From the NCBI GenBank assembly GCA_043755435.1, contig JAYUSZ010000275.1:1-25570 (forward strand): DNA of 25,570 bases. Direction: 5' to 3'. This DNA comes from JANXSF01 sp043755435. Its GTDB lineage: Bacteria; Acidobacteriota; Terriglobia; Bryobacterales; Bryobacteraceae. Numbering within the stretch: position 1 is the stretch's first letter; the number at the start of each line of letters is the position of its first letter. Under the pieces are notes generated by a model. It worked only from the letters and a program-made list of their open reading frames with translations. It did no database searches and was not told where the DNA came from. Both the position numbers and the translations under genes were made by a program. Positions 15,378 to 23,942 of this stretch are shown here, piece after piece.

Positions 15378-17030
15378 ATGTACAACGCAAAAACTCTCTT
15401 TTTTACTTGCGCGGCCTTGCTGGTGGCCACCACCACAGCCTTTGCTGCGGAAAAAGTTGACCTCACCACGGTCCACCGCATTAAATCGGAAGCTTTCGAA
15501 AACTCCCAGGTGATGGACCATATGTTCTACCTGACGGATGTTAACGGTCCTCGCTTAACAGGTTCGCCGGGCTACGAAAAAGCCGCGAATTGGGTCGTGA
15601 AAAAAATGAAGGACATGGGTGCTGAAAATTCCCACTTGGAAAAATGGGGACCATTCGGCAAAGGCTGGACGTTCGATCGGTTCTCGATGCATATGATTGA
15701 ACCCGCCTATACATCCATCGCTGGGTTCCCGCTTGCTTGGAGTTCTGCAACCAGCGGCGTGTTTACAGGGGAGCCAGTAGTTGCGGTACTTAGCGCTACA
15801 ACAACCGAAGAAGACCGTGCGAAGTTCAAAGGCAAATTAAAAGGCAAAATGGTGCTGCTGGATCAGCCGCGCGAAGTCAAGCTGCACATTTCCCCGGATG
15901 GACGCCGTTACACAAACGAGGAGCTAGCAGAGCAAGCCATGTCAACCGATCCTGCAATGTTAGGTGCCGGTGGCTTCCCACGCCGCCCAGTTGGCCCAGC
16001 GGCTGGACCTGGTGGTCCTCCGGCAGGCGGTCCGCCAAATCGGGAACAGGCTGCGGAGCGCCGCCGCAAGTTTCATCAGTGGCTACTTGACGAGGGTGTG
16101 GCCGCAGTGATTACCAATGGCTACAACGGCGATGGTGGCACCGTATTTGCATCCTCTGCTGGAGGACGTGAAGACAAGGACGTGATTCCACCACCATACG
16201 TGGCCATCACCCCGGAACATTACAACCGAATTTACCGGCTGGTGGATAAAAAGATTCCAGTGAAATTGGAACTGGAAGTGAAGGCTACGGTGCTTGATCA
16301 AAAGAAGGAATCTTTCAACGTGATTGCGGAAATTCCTGGTGGCAAGAAGAAAGATGAAATCGTCATGCTTGGTGCCCACCTGGATTCCTGGCACGGCGGA
16401 ACTGGTGCCACCGACAACGCTGCAGGCTCAGCGGTAATGATTGAAGTGATGCGCATCCTGAAGACTCTGGACCTGAAAATGGATCGTACTGTGCGGCTTG
16501 CTTTATGGAGCGGAGAGGAGCAGGGTTTGCTGGGTTCGGCTGCATACGTGAAAGAACATTTCGCCGATACGGCCACCATGAAGCCTACTTCTGAACATTC
16601 CAAACTGGCTGGCTATTTCAACCTTGACAATGGTTCGGGAAAAATTCGCGGCATCTATTTGCAAGGCAACGATATGGTGCGCCCGGTGTTTGAAGAATAC
16701 CTAAAGCCCTTTGCCGATTTGGGTGCAAAGACCATCACGATTCGCAATACGGGTGGAACGGATCATCTTTCCTTCAACGCTGTGGGTCTGCCAGGATTTC
16801 AGTTCATTCAGGATCCGCTGGAATACCAGACACGCAACCATCATTCCAACTACGACGTCTATGACTACATTCAAAAAAGCGATTTAATGCAGGCTTCCGC
16901 GGTGATCGCTTCGTTCGTTTATCACACCGCTAATCGTGATGAAATGCTGCCACGTAAGCCGCTGCCCAAACCAGTGCGCCCTCGTGGAACTCCACCCGAA
17001 GGGAAAAAAGATGCATCGTCTGGTTTGTAG
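15378..17030 (+). CDS. Secreted M28-family zinc aminopeptidase with PA domain
   Basis: This 550-residue protein has a signal peptide (1-23, cleavage near AFA-AEK), an N-terminal part and a protease-associated insert (about 125-300). The insert carries a Gly/Pro-rich linker (201-222) that looks disordered. The M28 catalytic domain has all expected metal and catalytic residues: His334 in GAHLDSW, Asp346 in ATDNAAG, Glu380/Glu381 in SGEEQGLLGS, Asp417 in FNLDNGSG and His489 in RNHHSNYD. It should release amino acids from peptides outside the cytoplasm. The C-terminal 30 residues are Pro/Lys-rich. No Shine-Dalgarno precedes ATG 15378. It overlaps the next gene by 20 bases, so the two are probably co-transcribed. 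Confidence 0.92.
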   Translation: MYNAKTLFFTCAALLVATTTAFAAEKVDLTTVHRIKSEAFENSQVMDHMFYLTDVNGPRLTGSPGYEKAANWVVKKMKDMGAENSHLEKWGPFGKGWTFDRFSMHMIEPAYTSIAGFPLAWSSATSGVFTGEPVVAVLSATTTEEDRAKFKGKLKGKMVLLDQPREVKLHISPDGRRYTNEELAEQAMSTDPAMLGAGGFPRRPVGPAAGPGGPPAGGPPNREQAAERRRKFHQWLLDEGVAAVITNGYNGDGGTVFASSAGGREDKDVIPPPYVAITPEHYNRIYRLVDKKIPVKLELEVKATVLDQKKESFNVIAEIPGGKKKDEIVMLGAHLDSWHGGTGATDNAAGSAVMIEVMRILKTLDLKMDRTVRLALWSGEEQGLLGSAAYVKEHFADTATMKPTSEHSKLAGYFNLDNGSGKIRGIYLQGNDMVRPVFEEYLKPFADLGAKTITIRNTGGTDHLSFNAVGLPGFQFIQDPLEYQTRNHHSNYDVYDYIQKSDLMQASAVIASFVYHTANRDEMLPRKPLPKPVRPRGTPPEGKKDASSGL

Positions 17031-17844
17031 TTTTTTCCTAGCCGCCACTTTGGCAACAGCCGGTGGAATGTTCAAAGAAAATATTGAATTCGCCACGGTG
17101 GATGATGGCGAAAAGCTAACGCTGGATGCCTGGGTCCCTGATGGTCCCGGGCCTTTTCCGGCCGTAATTGTGGTGCACGGCGGCGGCTTCGTCAACGGTG
17201 ACAAACAGACTTACGTGAAGCCTTTGTTCGAGCCTCTGCGCAACAGCGGCTTTGCATGGTTCACTATTAATTACCGGCTTGCACCTAAGGTGCATTTTCC
17301 AGTTCCGCAGCAGGATCTGGGACGGGCCATTAAATGGGTGAAGGCCAATGCGAAGCAGTACAAGGTGGACGTTTCGAAAATTGCATTGATGGGCGAATCT
17401 GCAGGCGCATCTATTGTGAGCTATGTGGCTGTTCGGCCTGGCCCTGGGGAAGAAGTAAGCGCGGTGGTTAGCTTATATGGTGTGAATGATTGGACGCAGC
17501 GTTCAAAGCAGCGTGATGGGCTAGGCGCAAATTTGTCAAAGCTGCTGGGGTTGCCCCAAGAGCTGACACCTTCAACTCTGGAAAAGTTGAAGGAAATTTC
17601 CCCCATCACTTACTTAAGCAAGAACACTCCACCATTTTATTTGATCCATGGAACCAGGGATTTTCAAGTTCCTTATGATCAATCGGTTTTGATGTGCGAG
17701 GAGATGCGCGCAGTTGGTGCATCGTGCGAATTACTTACCTTGCCCGGTGGCGGGCACGGCATGGCTGGTTGGGAAAAAATGCCCGGCATATTACATTACA
17801 AGGAGAAAATGATTCAGTGGTTGAAACAGGTGTGGAGCAAGTAA
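17011..17844 (+). CDS. Secreted alpha/beta hydrolase (HSL-like esterase)
   Basis: This 277-residue protein has a short hydrophobic N-terminus (1-18, likely signal peptide) and an alpha/beta hydrolase fold. Visible elements are the oxyanion motif HGGG (56-59), YRLAPKVHFP, the nucleophile elbow GESAGAS with Ser130, Asp217 in HGTRDF and His249 in GGGHGM, a full catalytic triad. The HGGG and GESAG pattern is that of hormone-sensitive-lipase-like esterases; the substrate is unknown. The frame is open to 16936, but ATG 17011 has AAGGGA six bases before it and starts the signal peptide, so the gene overlaps the peptidase by 20 bases. Confidence 0.9.
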   Translation: MHRLVCSFFLAATLATAGGMFKENIEFATVDDGEKLTLDAWVPDGPGPFPAVIVVHGGGFVNGDKQTYVKPLFEPLRNSGFAWFTINYRLAPKVHFPVPQQDLGRAIKWVKANAKQYKVDVSKIALMGESAGASIVSYVAVRPGPGEEVSAVVSLYGVNDWTQRSKQRDGLGANLSKLLGLPQELTPSTLEKLKEISPITYLSKNTPPFYLIHGTRDFQVPYDQSVLMCEEMRAVGASCELLTLPGGGHGMAGWEKMPGILHYKEKMIQWLKQVWSK

Positions 17845-17852
17845 AAGAAAAG

Positions 17853-19046
17853 ATGACGAAGGCCGAAAGTGTGATTGCGCTTGAGCGCGAATGCGTACTG
17901 GGCAACTATAGCCGCTATCCAATGGTTTTGGAGCGCGGTAAAGGTTGCTACCTCTACGACACAGATGGCCGCCGTTATCTGGATCTGATTTCTGGAATTG
18001 GCGTGAATGCCCTTGGCCATGCGCATCCGCGCGTAGTGCGCGTCATTCGTGAACAAGCTTCCCGGCTGATTCATTGCTCCAATCTTTACTACCACGAGTA
18101 TCAAGGCAAGCTGGCGAAGAAGCTGGTGGATGCCAGTGGGATGGACCGGGCGTTTTTTTGCAACTCCGGCGCGGAAGCGGTTGAAGGTGCCGTGAAGATC
18201 ATGCGCTCACACGGCAATGGCGTGGGCGGTGGCAAGCTGGAAATAGTCTCGCTGAACAATTCCTTTCATGGCCGCACTATGGGTGCGCTTGCGTTGACTG
18301 GTCAACCGAAATATCAAAACGATTTCCGCCCCATGATGGAAGGCGTACGCTTCATTGGCGCCAATAATTTGGACCAGTTGGAATCCGTTGTGAACGAGAA
18401 GACCGCTGGAATTATTATTGAAGGAATTCAAGGGGAAGGCGGCGTTCATCCGATGACGGCGCCGTTTCTGGAGAAGGCTCGGCAGATGGCCGATCGTCAC
18501 AATGCGCTTCTTATTTTTGATGCGATTCAATGTGGCGTAGGCCGCACAGGGCACTACTTTTCACACCAGGCAATTGCACCGCATGTGACGCCCGATGTAA
18601 TGGTAACCGCCAAACCACTTTCCTGCGGACTGCCGTTGGGAGTAGTGATGGTGAATGAGAGGGCCGCTGCCGCCATCCGCCCAGGTATGCACGGAACAAC
18701 GTTTGGGGGGGGCGCATTGACTACACGCGTTGCGCTGGAGTTCATGGAAATTCTGGCCGACCTGCTGCCGCAGATCAACCGCGTTGGAGAATACTTCCGT
18801 CAGGAACTGCGCGAGCTTGGCCGCAAGCATTCCTTTGTTCAAGAAGTGCGCGGACTAGGTTTGATGATTGGAGTACAGCTTGCCATTCCGGGGAAAGACA
18901 TGGTGCTGGAAGGCATGAAGCATGGCTTGTTGTTCAACTGCACGCATGATACGACTTTGCGCTTTCTGCCACCGTACATCCTTACGGAAAAAGAAGTGGA
19001 TAAGGCGATTTCAGGATTGCGCAAGGTGTTCCGTAGCGTGAAATAA
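17853..19046 (+). CDS. argD: Class III aminotransferase, acetylornithine aminotransferase-like
   Basis: This 397-residue PLP enzyme of the ArgD/OAT group has RYPMVLERGKGCYLYD, SGIGVNALGHAHP (47-59), CNSGAEA (103-109), SFHGRTMGALALTG (137-150), Asp223 for the PLP ring, Lys254 in VTAKPLSCG as the Schiff-base lysine, and HGTTFGGG (280-287). It should interconvert N-acetylglutamate semialdehyde and N-acetylornithine in arginine metabolism; another ornithine or amine substrate is possible. The usual DE-x-Q at the PLP site is DAIQ here. ATG 17853 gives the family N-terminus. GTG 17817 is a second candidate, with AAGGAG at 17800-17805. It lies 8 bases after the hydrolase gene and ends the plus-strand cluster at a hairpin. 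Confidence 0.83.
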   Translation: MTKAESVIALERECVLGNYSRYPMVLERGKGCYLYDTDGRRYLDLISGIGVNALGHAHPRVVRVIREQASRLIHCSNLYYHEYQGKLAKKLVDASGMDRAFFCNSGAEAVEGAVKIMRSHGNGVGGGKLEIVSLNNSFHGRTMGALALTGQPKYQNDFRPMMEGVRFIGANNLDQLESVVNEKTAGIIIEGIQGEGGVHPMTAPFLEKARQMADRHNALLIFDAIQCGVGRTGHYFSHQAIAPHVTPDVMVTAKPLSCGLPLGVVMVNERAAAAIRPGMHGTTFGGGALTTRVALEFMEILADLLPQINRVGEYFRQELRELGRKHSFVQEVRGLGLMIGVQLAIPGKDMVLEGMKHGLLFNCTHDTTLRFLPPYILTEKEVDKAISGLRKVFRSVK

Positions 19047-19055
19047 GATCAGGAT

Positions 19056-19091
19056 GCGGCGGCTATAGCAAGTCGCCGCGACGCATTTTTT
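19056..19091 (+). terminator. Rho-independent terminator after argD
   Basis: GCGGCGGCT (19056-19064) pairs with AGTCGCCGC (19071-19079) to give a nine-pair GC-rich stem including one G-U pair, with loop ATAGCA. A run of six T follows at 19086-19091, six bases after the stem. It starts 10 bases after the argD stop and lies across the stop codon and last codons of the convergent manC. In the minus direction no T run follows, so it serves the plus strand. Confidence 0.65.
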
Positions 19092-20148
19092 CAAGTGCCT
19101 TCACCACTTCACTAACCTTCTGCGCCTGCTTGCGATCAGCGATCAACAGTGCATCTTTAGTTTCCACAACTACCAGATCGCTCACGCCAACCAGGGCTAC
19201 CATTTTGCCGCTGCGCACATCCACATAGTTGCCGGTGGAATCAACGGTTACCGCCGAACCGTTGACGATGCTTTCGCCCTTTTCCTTGGCCGCCAATTCG
19301 TACACGGCATTCCAACTGCCCACGTCGTTCCAACCGTAATCGTCACAAGCAAGGCCCATCACGTTCTTGGCCTTTTCCATGATGGCAACGTCCACGGAAA
19401 TATCTTCACACTGCGGGAACAGCTTCTTCAACTGCGCGCCAAAATTCCTTTGGTCGGGCTGCGGAAGTTTCGCCAGAATCGCAGCGGTTTTGGGTAGATG
19501 CTCTGCCAGCGATTGCAGCACGGTTTCCGTTCGCCAAAAGAACATGCCGGCATTCCAGAAATAGCTCTTCGCTTTCACATACTGCACGGCTTTTTTGGCA
19601 TCCGGCTTTTCATGAAAGGAAACCACAGGAATGGGGGTAAACGAGCCAGCCTTGCTCCCCTTCGGAAATTGAATATAGCCATAGCCGGTTTCCGCCCAAC
19701 GGGGTTCCATACCCAGCACCGCAATGGCACCTTTTTCGGCCGCAGCAAAAGCTGGCTTGACGAACTGCAAATAGCGCTTGGGATTTTCAATCACATGGTC
19801 TGACGGAAACACACCCATCACAGCTTTCGGATCGATGCGATGCAGCACTTGCGCCACCAGGCCAATGGCCGGCGCAGTGTTGCGCTGCATCGGCTCCGCC
19901 AGAATCTGGTGCCCAGGAACATCGGGCAACTGCTTGATGATTTCCTTGCGAAGCAGATCGTTGGTGATCACCCAAATCCGCTCCTGCGGAATCAGTGTAC
20001 GCAGGCGGTCCACTGTCTGTTGAATCAACGTCCGTTCGCCAAAAAAGTTCAGAACCTGTTTTGCTGATTTCTTACGGCTGCGGGGCCAAAATCTCGTGCC
20101 GCGTCCGCCGGCCAGTATCAGTCCGTAGTAATGATTAGTATTTGCCAT
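19063..20148 (-). CDS. manC: Mannose-1-phosphate guanylyltransferase
   Basis: This 361-residue nucleotidyltransferase makes GDP-mannose from GTP and mannose-1-phosphate. Motifs are the GTP-binding LILAGGRGTRFWPRSR (10-25), AEPMQRNTAPAIG (84-96), PSDHVI (115-120), GYGYIQF, FHEKPD, YFWNAGMFFW and CDDYGWNDVGSW. It is the short form with the nucleotidyltransferase domain and left-handed beta helix only; the phosphomannose isomerase domain of long ManC proteins is missing. ATG 20148 has no clear Shine-Dalgarno and follows the lepB stop by 6 bases, so translation is probably coupled. It is the last gene of the ffh-to-lepB run and supplies precursor for glycans. Confidence 0.92.
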   Translation of the reverse strand: MANTNHYYGLILAGGRGTRFWPRSRKKSAKQVLNFFGERTLIQQTVDRLRTLIPQERIWVITNDLLRKEIIKQLPDVPGHQILAEPMQRNTAPAIGLVAQVLHRIDPKAVMGVFPSDHVIENPKRYLQFVKPAFAAAEKGAIAVLGMEPRWAETGYGYIQFPKGSKAGSFTPIPVVSFHEKPDAKKAVQYVKAKSYFWNAGMFFWRTETVLQSLAEHLPKTAAILAKLPQPDQRNFGAQLKKLFPQCEDISVDVAIMEKAKNVMGLACDDYGWNDVGSWNAVYELAAKEKGESIVNGSAVTVDSTGNYVDVRSGKMVALVGVSDLVVVETKDALLIADRKQAQKVSEVVKALEKMRRGDLL

Positions 20149-20154
20149 GAAATT

Positions 20155-20931
20155 CTAATATCCGATCGGTACCGGTTTCACCCGGGCCATGGTTCTATCC
20201 CAGCGCGTTTTTGAGAAGAAGTTGATACCCACATCAATGAAGTGGCTGAGGTCCCAACTTACCCAATCTTGCGTTGGAGCATCGTAGGACCACCAGACGA
20301 AAATCGGTTTGCCCACAATATTTTCGCGCGGCACAAATCCCCAAAAACGGCTATCGGCTGAGTTGTCACGGTTGTCGCCCATCGCGAAATAGTTCTCTGG
20401 AGGAACAATCAATTCGCCGTCCTTCACATTGGCTTGGAGCATTTCGCGGCCACGATCGTAAATGCGGATGTCCAACTGGGACGGTTCCCCTGGAAAATTT
20501 TCAAGATAATAGGACCGGTTCGGATTCTTATCGATGTGCTGTTTATAGGTCTCTTGAATCGGCTTGCCGTTCACGTGCAACTGCTTTTCAATAAGCCGGA
20601 TGTGATCCCCAGGAATTCCGATCACGCGCTTGACATAATTTTGAGAAATATTCAAAGGGTAGCGGAACACAATCACATCGCCGCGCTTGGGCTCCTGATA
20701 GGGCAACAGCATTTTGCCAAGACTGCTGGAAGGCGAATAGGCCAGTTTGTCCACAAACATGTGATCGCCAATCATGATGGTGCTTTCCATGGAAGCCGTC
20801 GGAACCACAAATGCCTGCACTAGTGTGGCCGTTCCAAAGATCAGGATAAGAATATTCATGGCCCAATCTGCCGCCCAATGACGTGGCTCTTCGGGAACGT
20901 CCGATTGCTTTTTCTTGAAAAAATCTAACAT
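20155..20931 (-). CDS. lepB: Signal peptidase I (second tandem copy)
   Basis: This 258-residue membrane protease removes signal peptides from exported proteins. One membrane anchor (about 26-42) is followed by PTASMEST with catalytic Ser47, FRYPLN, KRVIGIPGD with the general-base Lys101, and the GDNRDNSADSRFWGFV box. It has one N-terminal transmembrane segment, in contrast to the two of E. coli LepB. It starts 19 bases after the first copy and is similar to it along its whole length, so the pair arose by duplication. A GGAG lies about 13 bases before the ATG. Confidence 0.94.
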   Translation of the reverse strand: MLDFFKKKQSDVPEEPRHWAADWAMNILILIFGTATLVQAFVVPTASMESTIMIGDHMFVDKLAYSPSSSLGKMLLPYQEPKRGDVIVFRYPLNISQNYVKRVIGIPGDHIRLIEKQLHVNGKPIQETYKQHIDKNPNRSYYLENFPGEPSQLDIRIYDRGREMLQANVKDGELIVPPENYFAMGDNRDNSADSRFWGFVPRENIVGKPIFVWWSYDAPTQDWVSWDLSHFIDVGINFFSKTRWDRTMARVKPVPIGY

Positions 20932-20950
20932 GCTGCTTCGCTCCGTCGAT

Positions 20951-21781
20951 TTACTCCGCGCTTGGATAGCCGCGGATCAATTGAAAACTGCGACGCCAAC
21001 GCGTCTTGGTGAAAAAATTAAGTGCTAAATCCTTTACGTGATCCAGGCTTATGCTTGGGCTGGAAAGCCGCTCTGTAGTTGTCTCGTAAGACCAGTAAAT
21101 GATCAAAGGCTTTCCGATAATGTGCTGGCGCGGCACAAAGCCCCAGTAGCGGCTGTCTGATGAATTGTCGCGATTGTCACCCATAGCGAAAAAGCAGTTA
21201 TCAGGCACCACAACCTCGCCCTTTTCCATATGCTTTTGCAGCATCTCCATGGCACCTTCGTCCACATTTGTGTTCGGTGCTGATGGGAAATTGTCGCGGT
21301 AAGAATCGTAAAAATCGGTCTTGTGAAATTTGTATGGTTCGCTAACTTTCTTGCCGTTGCGGAACAGCTGTTTGTTTTCAAGCCGCAGCCGGTCACCTGG
21401 AATCCCAATCACTCTTTTTACAAAGGTCAATTTGATATCCGTGGGCCAGCGAAACACAATAATGTCACCGCGCTTCAGTGGACTGTAAGGCAGAAAGTAC
21501 TTGCTGATTGCTCCTGAAGGAGCGTAGGCCAGCTTATCCACCAGCAGATGATCACCTACCAGCAACGTGTCTTCCATGGAACCAGTGGGGATCACAAACG
21601 CCTGCACCAGCGTAGTGGTTCCGAACAACAGCAGCAGCACCGTGACCGTCCATTCTGCAATGGTGTTACGGGGCGTGTCTTCGTCGTTCTTCGCCGCCAG
21701 CAGATTCCTGGCGATTTCGCTTACTCCGCCTTGGGGTTCTTCCAGAATTACTTCTTCCAATGGTCTCTCGTTTTCTTCCAT
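20951..21781 (-). CDS. lepB: Signal peptidase I (first tandem copy)
   Basis: This 276-residue signal peptidase has an extra acidic N-terminal stretch of about 35 residues (EENERPLEEVILEEP..) before one membrane anchor (about 45-63). Catalytic residues are Ser68 in PTGSMEDT and Lys122 in KRVIGIPGD, and the GDNRDNSSDSRYWGFV box is complete. Both tandem copies keep the dyad, so both should be active. They differ after the Ser box (LLVGDHLLVDK against IMIGDHMFVDK) and in the insert after the Lys, which may give different substrate ranges. It starts 8 bases after the small membrane protein. Confidence 0.94.
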   Translation of the reverse strand: MEENERPLEEVILEEPQGGVSEIARNLLAAKNDEDTPRNTIAEWTVTVLLLLFGTTTLVQAFVIPTGSMEDTLLVGDHLLVDKLAYAPSGAISKYFLPYSPLKRGDIIVFRWPTDIKLTFVKRVIGIPGDRLRLENKQLFRNGKKVSEPYKFHKTDFYDSYRDNFPSAPNTNVDEGAMEMLQKHMEKGEVVVPDNCFFAMGDNRDNSSDSRYWGFVPRQHIIGKPLIIYWSYETTTERLSSPSISLDHVKDLALNFFTKTRWRRSFQLIRGYPSAE

Positions 21782-21789
21782 TTTACCGC

Positions 21790-22095
21790 TTACTCAAATA
21801 ACAACGACTTCAGATAGTGAAACAGTTCCACCAAAGATACGTAAATATTTAGCAAACCCATTCCGGAAAGCGCTCCACGGAAATAAGGATTCATCCAAAC
21901 ATCTTCACTTACGTTCAGCCAATCCTGAATTCCGTTTTGCTGCCAAGTGTCCATCCACGGATAGACTAACAGGAACGCACCCAGTTCAAAGCACAGAATA
22001 ATCCACGCCAGCCAGCCCAGCTTAATCAGCCAGCCAATCTTCTGCTTAACGGGCGCTGCGATCTCCGCTTGCTCTAAATGTTCCTGTTCCGACAT
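21790..22095 (-). CDS. Small membrane protein of unknown function
   Basis: This is a 101-residue protein I do not recognise. An acidic N-terminal tail (MSEQEHLEQAEI) leads into one clear membrane segment (about 20-46, rich in Trp, Leu and Ile) ending YPWMD. A Trp/Asn-rich loop follows (48-70), then a second, weaker hydrophobic stretch (75-100). ATG 22095 overlaps the rnhB stop as TAATG; an ATG three codons upstream would overlap further and is less likely. The position between rnhB and lepB and the tight overlap make it a real member of the operon. Confidence 0.7.
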   Translation of the reverse strand: MSEQEHLEQAEIAAPVKQKIGWLIKLGWLAWIILCFELGAFLLVYPWMDTWQQNGIQDWLNVSEDVWMNPYFRGALSGMGLLNIYVSLVELFHYLKSLLFE

Positions 22096-22805
22096 TAATC
22101 CCATCCATCCGGGAACAAACTAGCCTGTTCGGGTAAACTCGCCGCAAAAGTCGTGTACTTTGCCTCAGGGCTTACCGCCGCCACTGGTGCGTAGGCCATG
22201 CGGTGCTGCGGCGTTGGACCAAACTCGGCCAATCCCGCCAAATGCTCCGCAGTGCCGTACCCTTTGTTCTTGGCTAATTTGTATTGTGGATACACAGTGT
22301 CCCATTCTTTCATGGCTGCGTCGCGCGCAACCTTTGCCAGAATAGACGCCGCCGCAATTGATCTGGACCGTTCATCGCCCTTCACCAGCGAAAGCTGTTC
22401 CACCGGAAGGTCGACGAAAAGGTAATCCAGCAGCATGTAATCGGGCTCAACAGGAAGAGCCTGCAATGCGCGCATTGTGGCCAGCCGGGAAGCGTGATAG
22501 ATATTCACCCGCCGGATGTCTGCAACGCTGGCCGCGGCAACTGCATAGCCAAGAGCCTTCGCGCGAATTTCAATCGCCAAACGCTCGCGCTGCTCTGCCG
22601 TCAGTTGCTTACTATCGTTCAAGCCGCGGATGGGTTTTTCAGGATCCAGAACAGCCGCAGCCGCATAAACGGGGCCAAACAAACATCCGCGTCCTGCTTC
22701 ATCAGCACCAGCAATCACACGAAACCCCAACTTTCGGGCTTTACGCTCAAAGTAGAGGTTGCACGAATTTCGCTTCGGCTTTTCAGCAGCGGCAGTAACA
22801 GCCAC
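22095..22805 (-). CDS. rnhB: Ribonuclease HII
   Basis: This 236-residue enzyme cuts the RNA strand of RNA-DNA hybrids and removes single ribonucleotides from DNA. Catalytic residues seen are Asp35 and Glu36 in GADEAGRG, Asp127 in MLLDYL and Asp162 in AKVARDAAM. LNDSKQL (62-68) and the KGYGTAEHLAGL helix also match. The start is GTG 22805, 6 bases after the rplS stop; no ATG gives a complete N-terminus. The C-terminal 25 residues after MAYAPV extend a little beyond the core. Its place after rplS is common in bacteria. Confidence 0.94.
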   Translation of the reverse strand: MAVTAAAEKPKRNSCNLYFERKARKLGFRVIAGADEAGRGCLFGPVYAAAAVLDPEKPIRGLNDSKQLTAEQRERLAIEIRAKALGYAVAAASVADIRRVNIYHASRLATMRALQALPVEPDYMLLDYLFVDLPVEQLSLVKGDERSRSIAAASILAKVARDAAMKEWDTVYPQYKLAKNKGYGTAEHLAGLAEFGPTPQHRMAYAPVAAVSPEAKYTTFAASLPEQASLFPDGWD

Positions 22806-22811
22806 TTGGAT

Positions 22812-23159
22812 TTATGTGCGCTCTTTCAGACGGGCAGCCTTGCCCTTCAATTCGCGCAAGTAGAACAATTTCGCGCGACGGACGCGGCCCGTACGGACCA
22901 CATCAATATGATCAATGATCGGGGCATGGATGGGGAAAATACGTTCCACACCAGTGCCGAAACTGATCTTACGCACACGAATACTTTGGCTCATACCCGC
23001 GCCGCGTTCAGCAATCAAAGTGCCCTCGAACGCCTGCAAACGTTCCTTGTCGCCTTCCTTGATCTTTACATGAACCTTCAATGTGTCGCCTGGACGCATT
23101 GCCGGATGGTCGGTGCGCTTGTTGGCATCAAAAACTTTCTTCAGTGCTGCGTTAATCAT
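22812..23159 (-). CDS. rplS: 50S ribosomal protein L19
   Basis: This 115-residue protein of the large subunit lies at the 30S-50S interface. The full family pattern is visible: RPGDTLKVHVKIKEGDKERLQ, FEGTLIAERGAG, SIRVRKISFGTGVER, FPIHAPIIDHIDVVRTG and RVRRAKLFYLRELKGKAARLKE. AAGGAA precedes the ATG. The 68-base gap from trmD is one of the longer gaps in this block and holds a TACAAT (23194-23199, minus) that could be a -10 box of an internal promoter, though no good -35 was seen. Confidence 0.97.
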   Translation of the reverse strand: MINAALKKVFDANKRTDHPAMRPGDTLKVHVKIKEGDKERLQAFEGTLIAERGAGMSQSIRVRKISFGTGVERIFPIHAPIIDHIDVVRTGRVRRAKLFYLRELKGKAARLKERT

Positions 23160-23227
23160 GGGACAAATTCCTTCTCTAAAACTGCAAGCTCTTATTGTAA
23201 CAGGCTGAACCGGCCACCTGCCATGCT

Positions 23228-23938
23228 CTATTTCTGAAACGGCGGGCGAGGGGCACGACTCAACAAATCGGGACGGTTGCGGGCCGTCTTCTCAATGGCC
23301 GCATGCAAGCGCCAACGCCGGATGGCTTCATGGTTTCCGCCCAGCAAAACATCGGGCACCTGCCATCCGCGAAACTCGGCAGGCCGCGTATATTGGGGGC
23401 AATCCAACTGTCCGGATTCGGTTGAAAACGATTCCTGCACCGAACTCGCTTCATTCCCCAACACCCCGGGCAACAACCGGGCAACCGTATCCACCACTAG
23501 CGCAGCAGCCAACTCGCCGCCGCTTAAAACAAAATCTCCAATCGAGAGCTCTTCATCGGCCAAATGTTCAGCCACACGCTCATCCACCCCTTCATACCTG
23601 CCGCAAATCAACAGCAGCTCTTGTTCAGCCGCCAACCGTTGCGCCACGGCTTGATCAAACAATTTTCCCTGTGCCGAAAGCAGAATAATTTTCTGCCCGG
23701 GCTTGCGTTCTGGAAGAATCTCTTCCGCCGCAAGAAAAATCGGTTCGGCTTTCATCAGCATGCCTTCGCAGCCGCCAAAGGGCCGGTCGTCCACTGTTTT
23801 GTGCCGGTCCGCTGTCCATTTTCTCAAATCGTGGATGGCGATTTCCAAAATGCCGCTTTTGGCCGCTCTGGACACCACACCATGCTCAAACGGCCCCCGG
23901 AAAAATTCCGGAAATATCGTCAGCATGTGAAACTTCAT
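23228..23938 (-). CDS. trmD: tRNA (guanine-37-N1) methyltransferase
   Basis: This 236-residue SPOUT enzyme uses SAM to methylate G37 of tRNAs and so prevents frameshifting. Knot motifs are ICGRYEGVDERV (111-122), SIGDFVLSGGE (132-142) and RLLPGVLGNEAS (154-165), followed by QYTRPAEFRGW (182-192). Two changes stand out: GGCEGM (55-60) where many TrmD have GGGPGM, and Glu169 in VQESF where the H. influenzae enzyme has its catalytic Asp169. A two-residue insertion follows that loop. The ATG lies 4 bases after the rimM stop without a clear Shine-Dalgarno, so translation is probably coupled. Confidence 0.95.
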   Translation of the reverse strand: MKFHMLTIFPEFFRGPFEHGVVSRAAKSGILEIAIHDLRKWTADRHKTVDDRPFGGCEGMLMKAEPIFLAAEEILPERKPGQKIILLSAQGKLFDQAVAQRLAAEQELLLICGRYEGVDERVAEHLADEELSIGDFVLSGGELAAALVVDTVARLLPGVLGNEASSVQESFSTESGQLDCPQYTRPAEFRGWQVPDVLLGGNHEAIRRWRLHAAIEKTARNRPDLLSRAPRPPFQK

Positions 23939-23942
23939 AAGG

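Noticed and set aside
23194..23199. Internal promoter before rplS (TACAAT)
   Set aside because: No acceptable -35 lies at the right distance, so it is mentioned only as a possibility under rplS.
22494..23237. A 247-residue plus-strand frame across rnhB and rplS
   Set aside because: It is antisense to two conserved genes with complete catalytic or ribosomal motifs.
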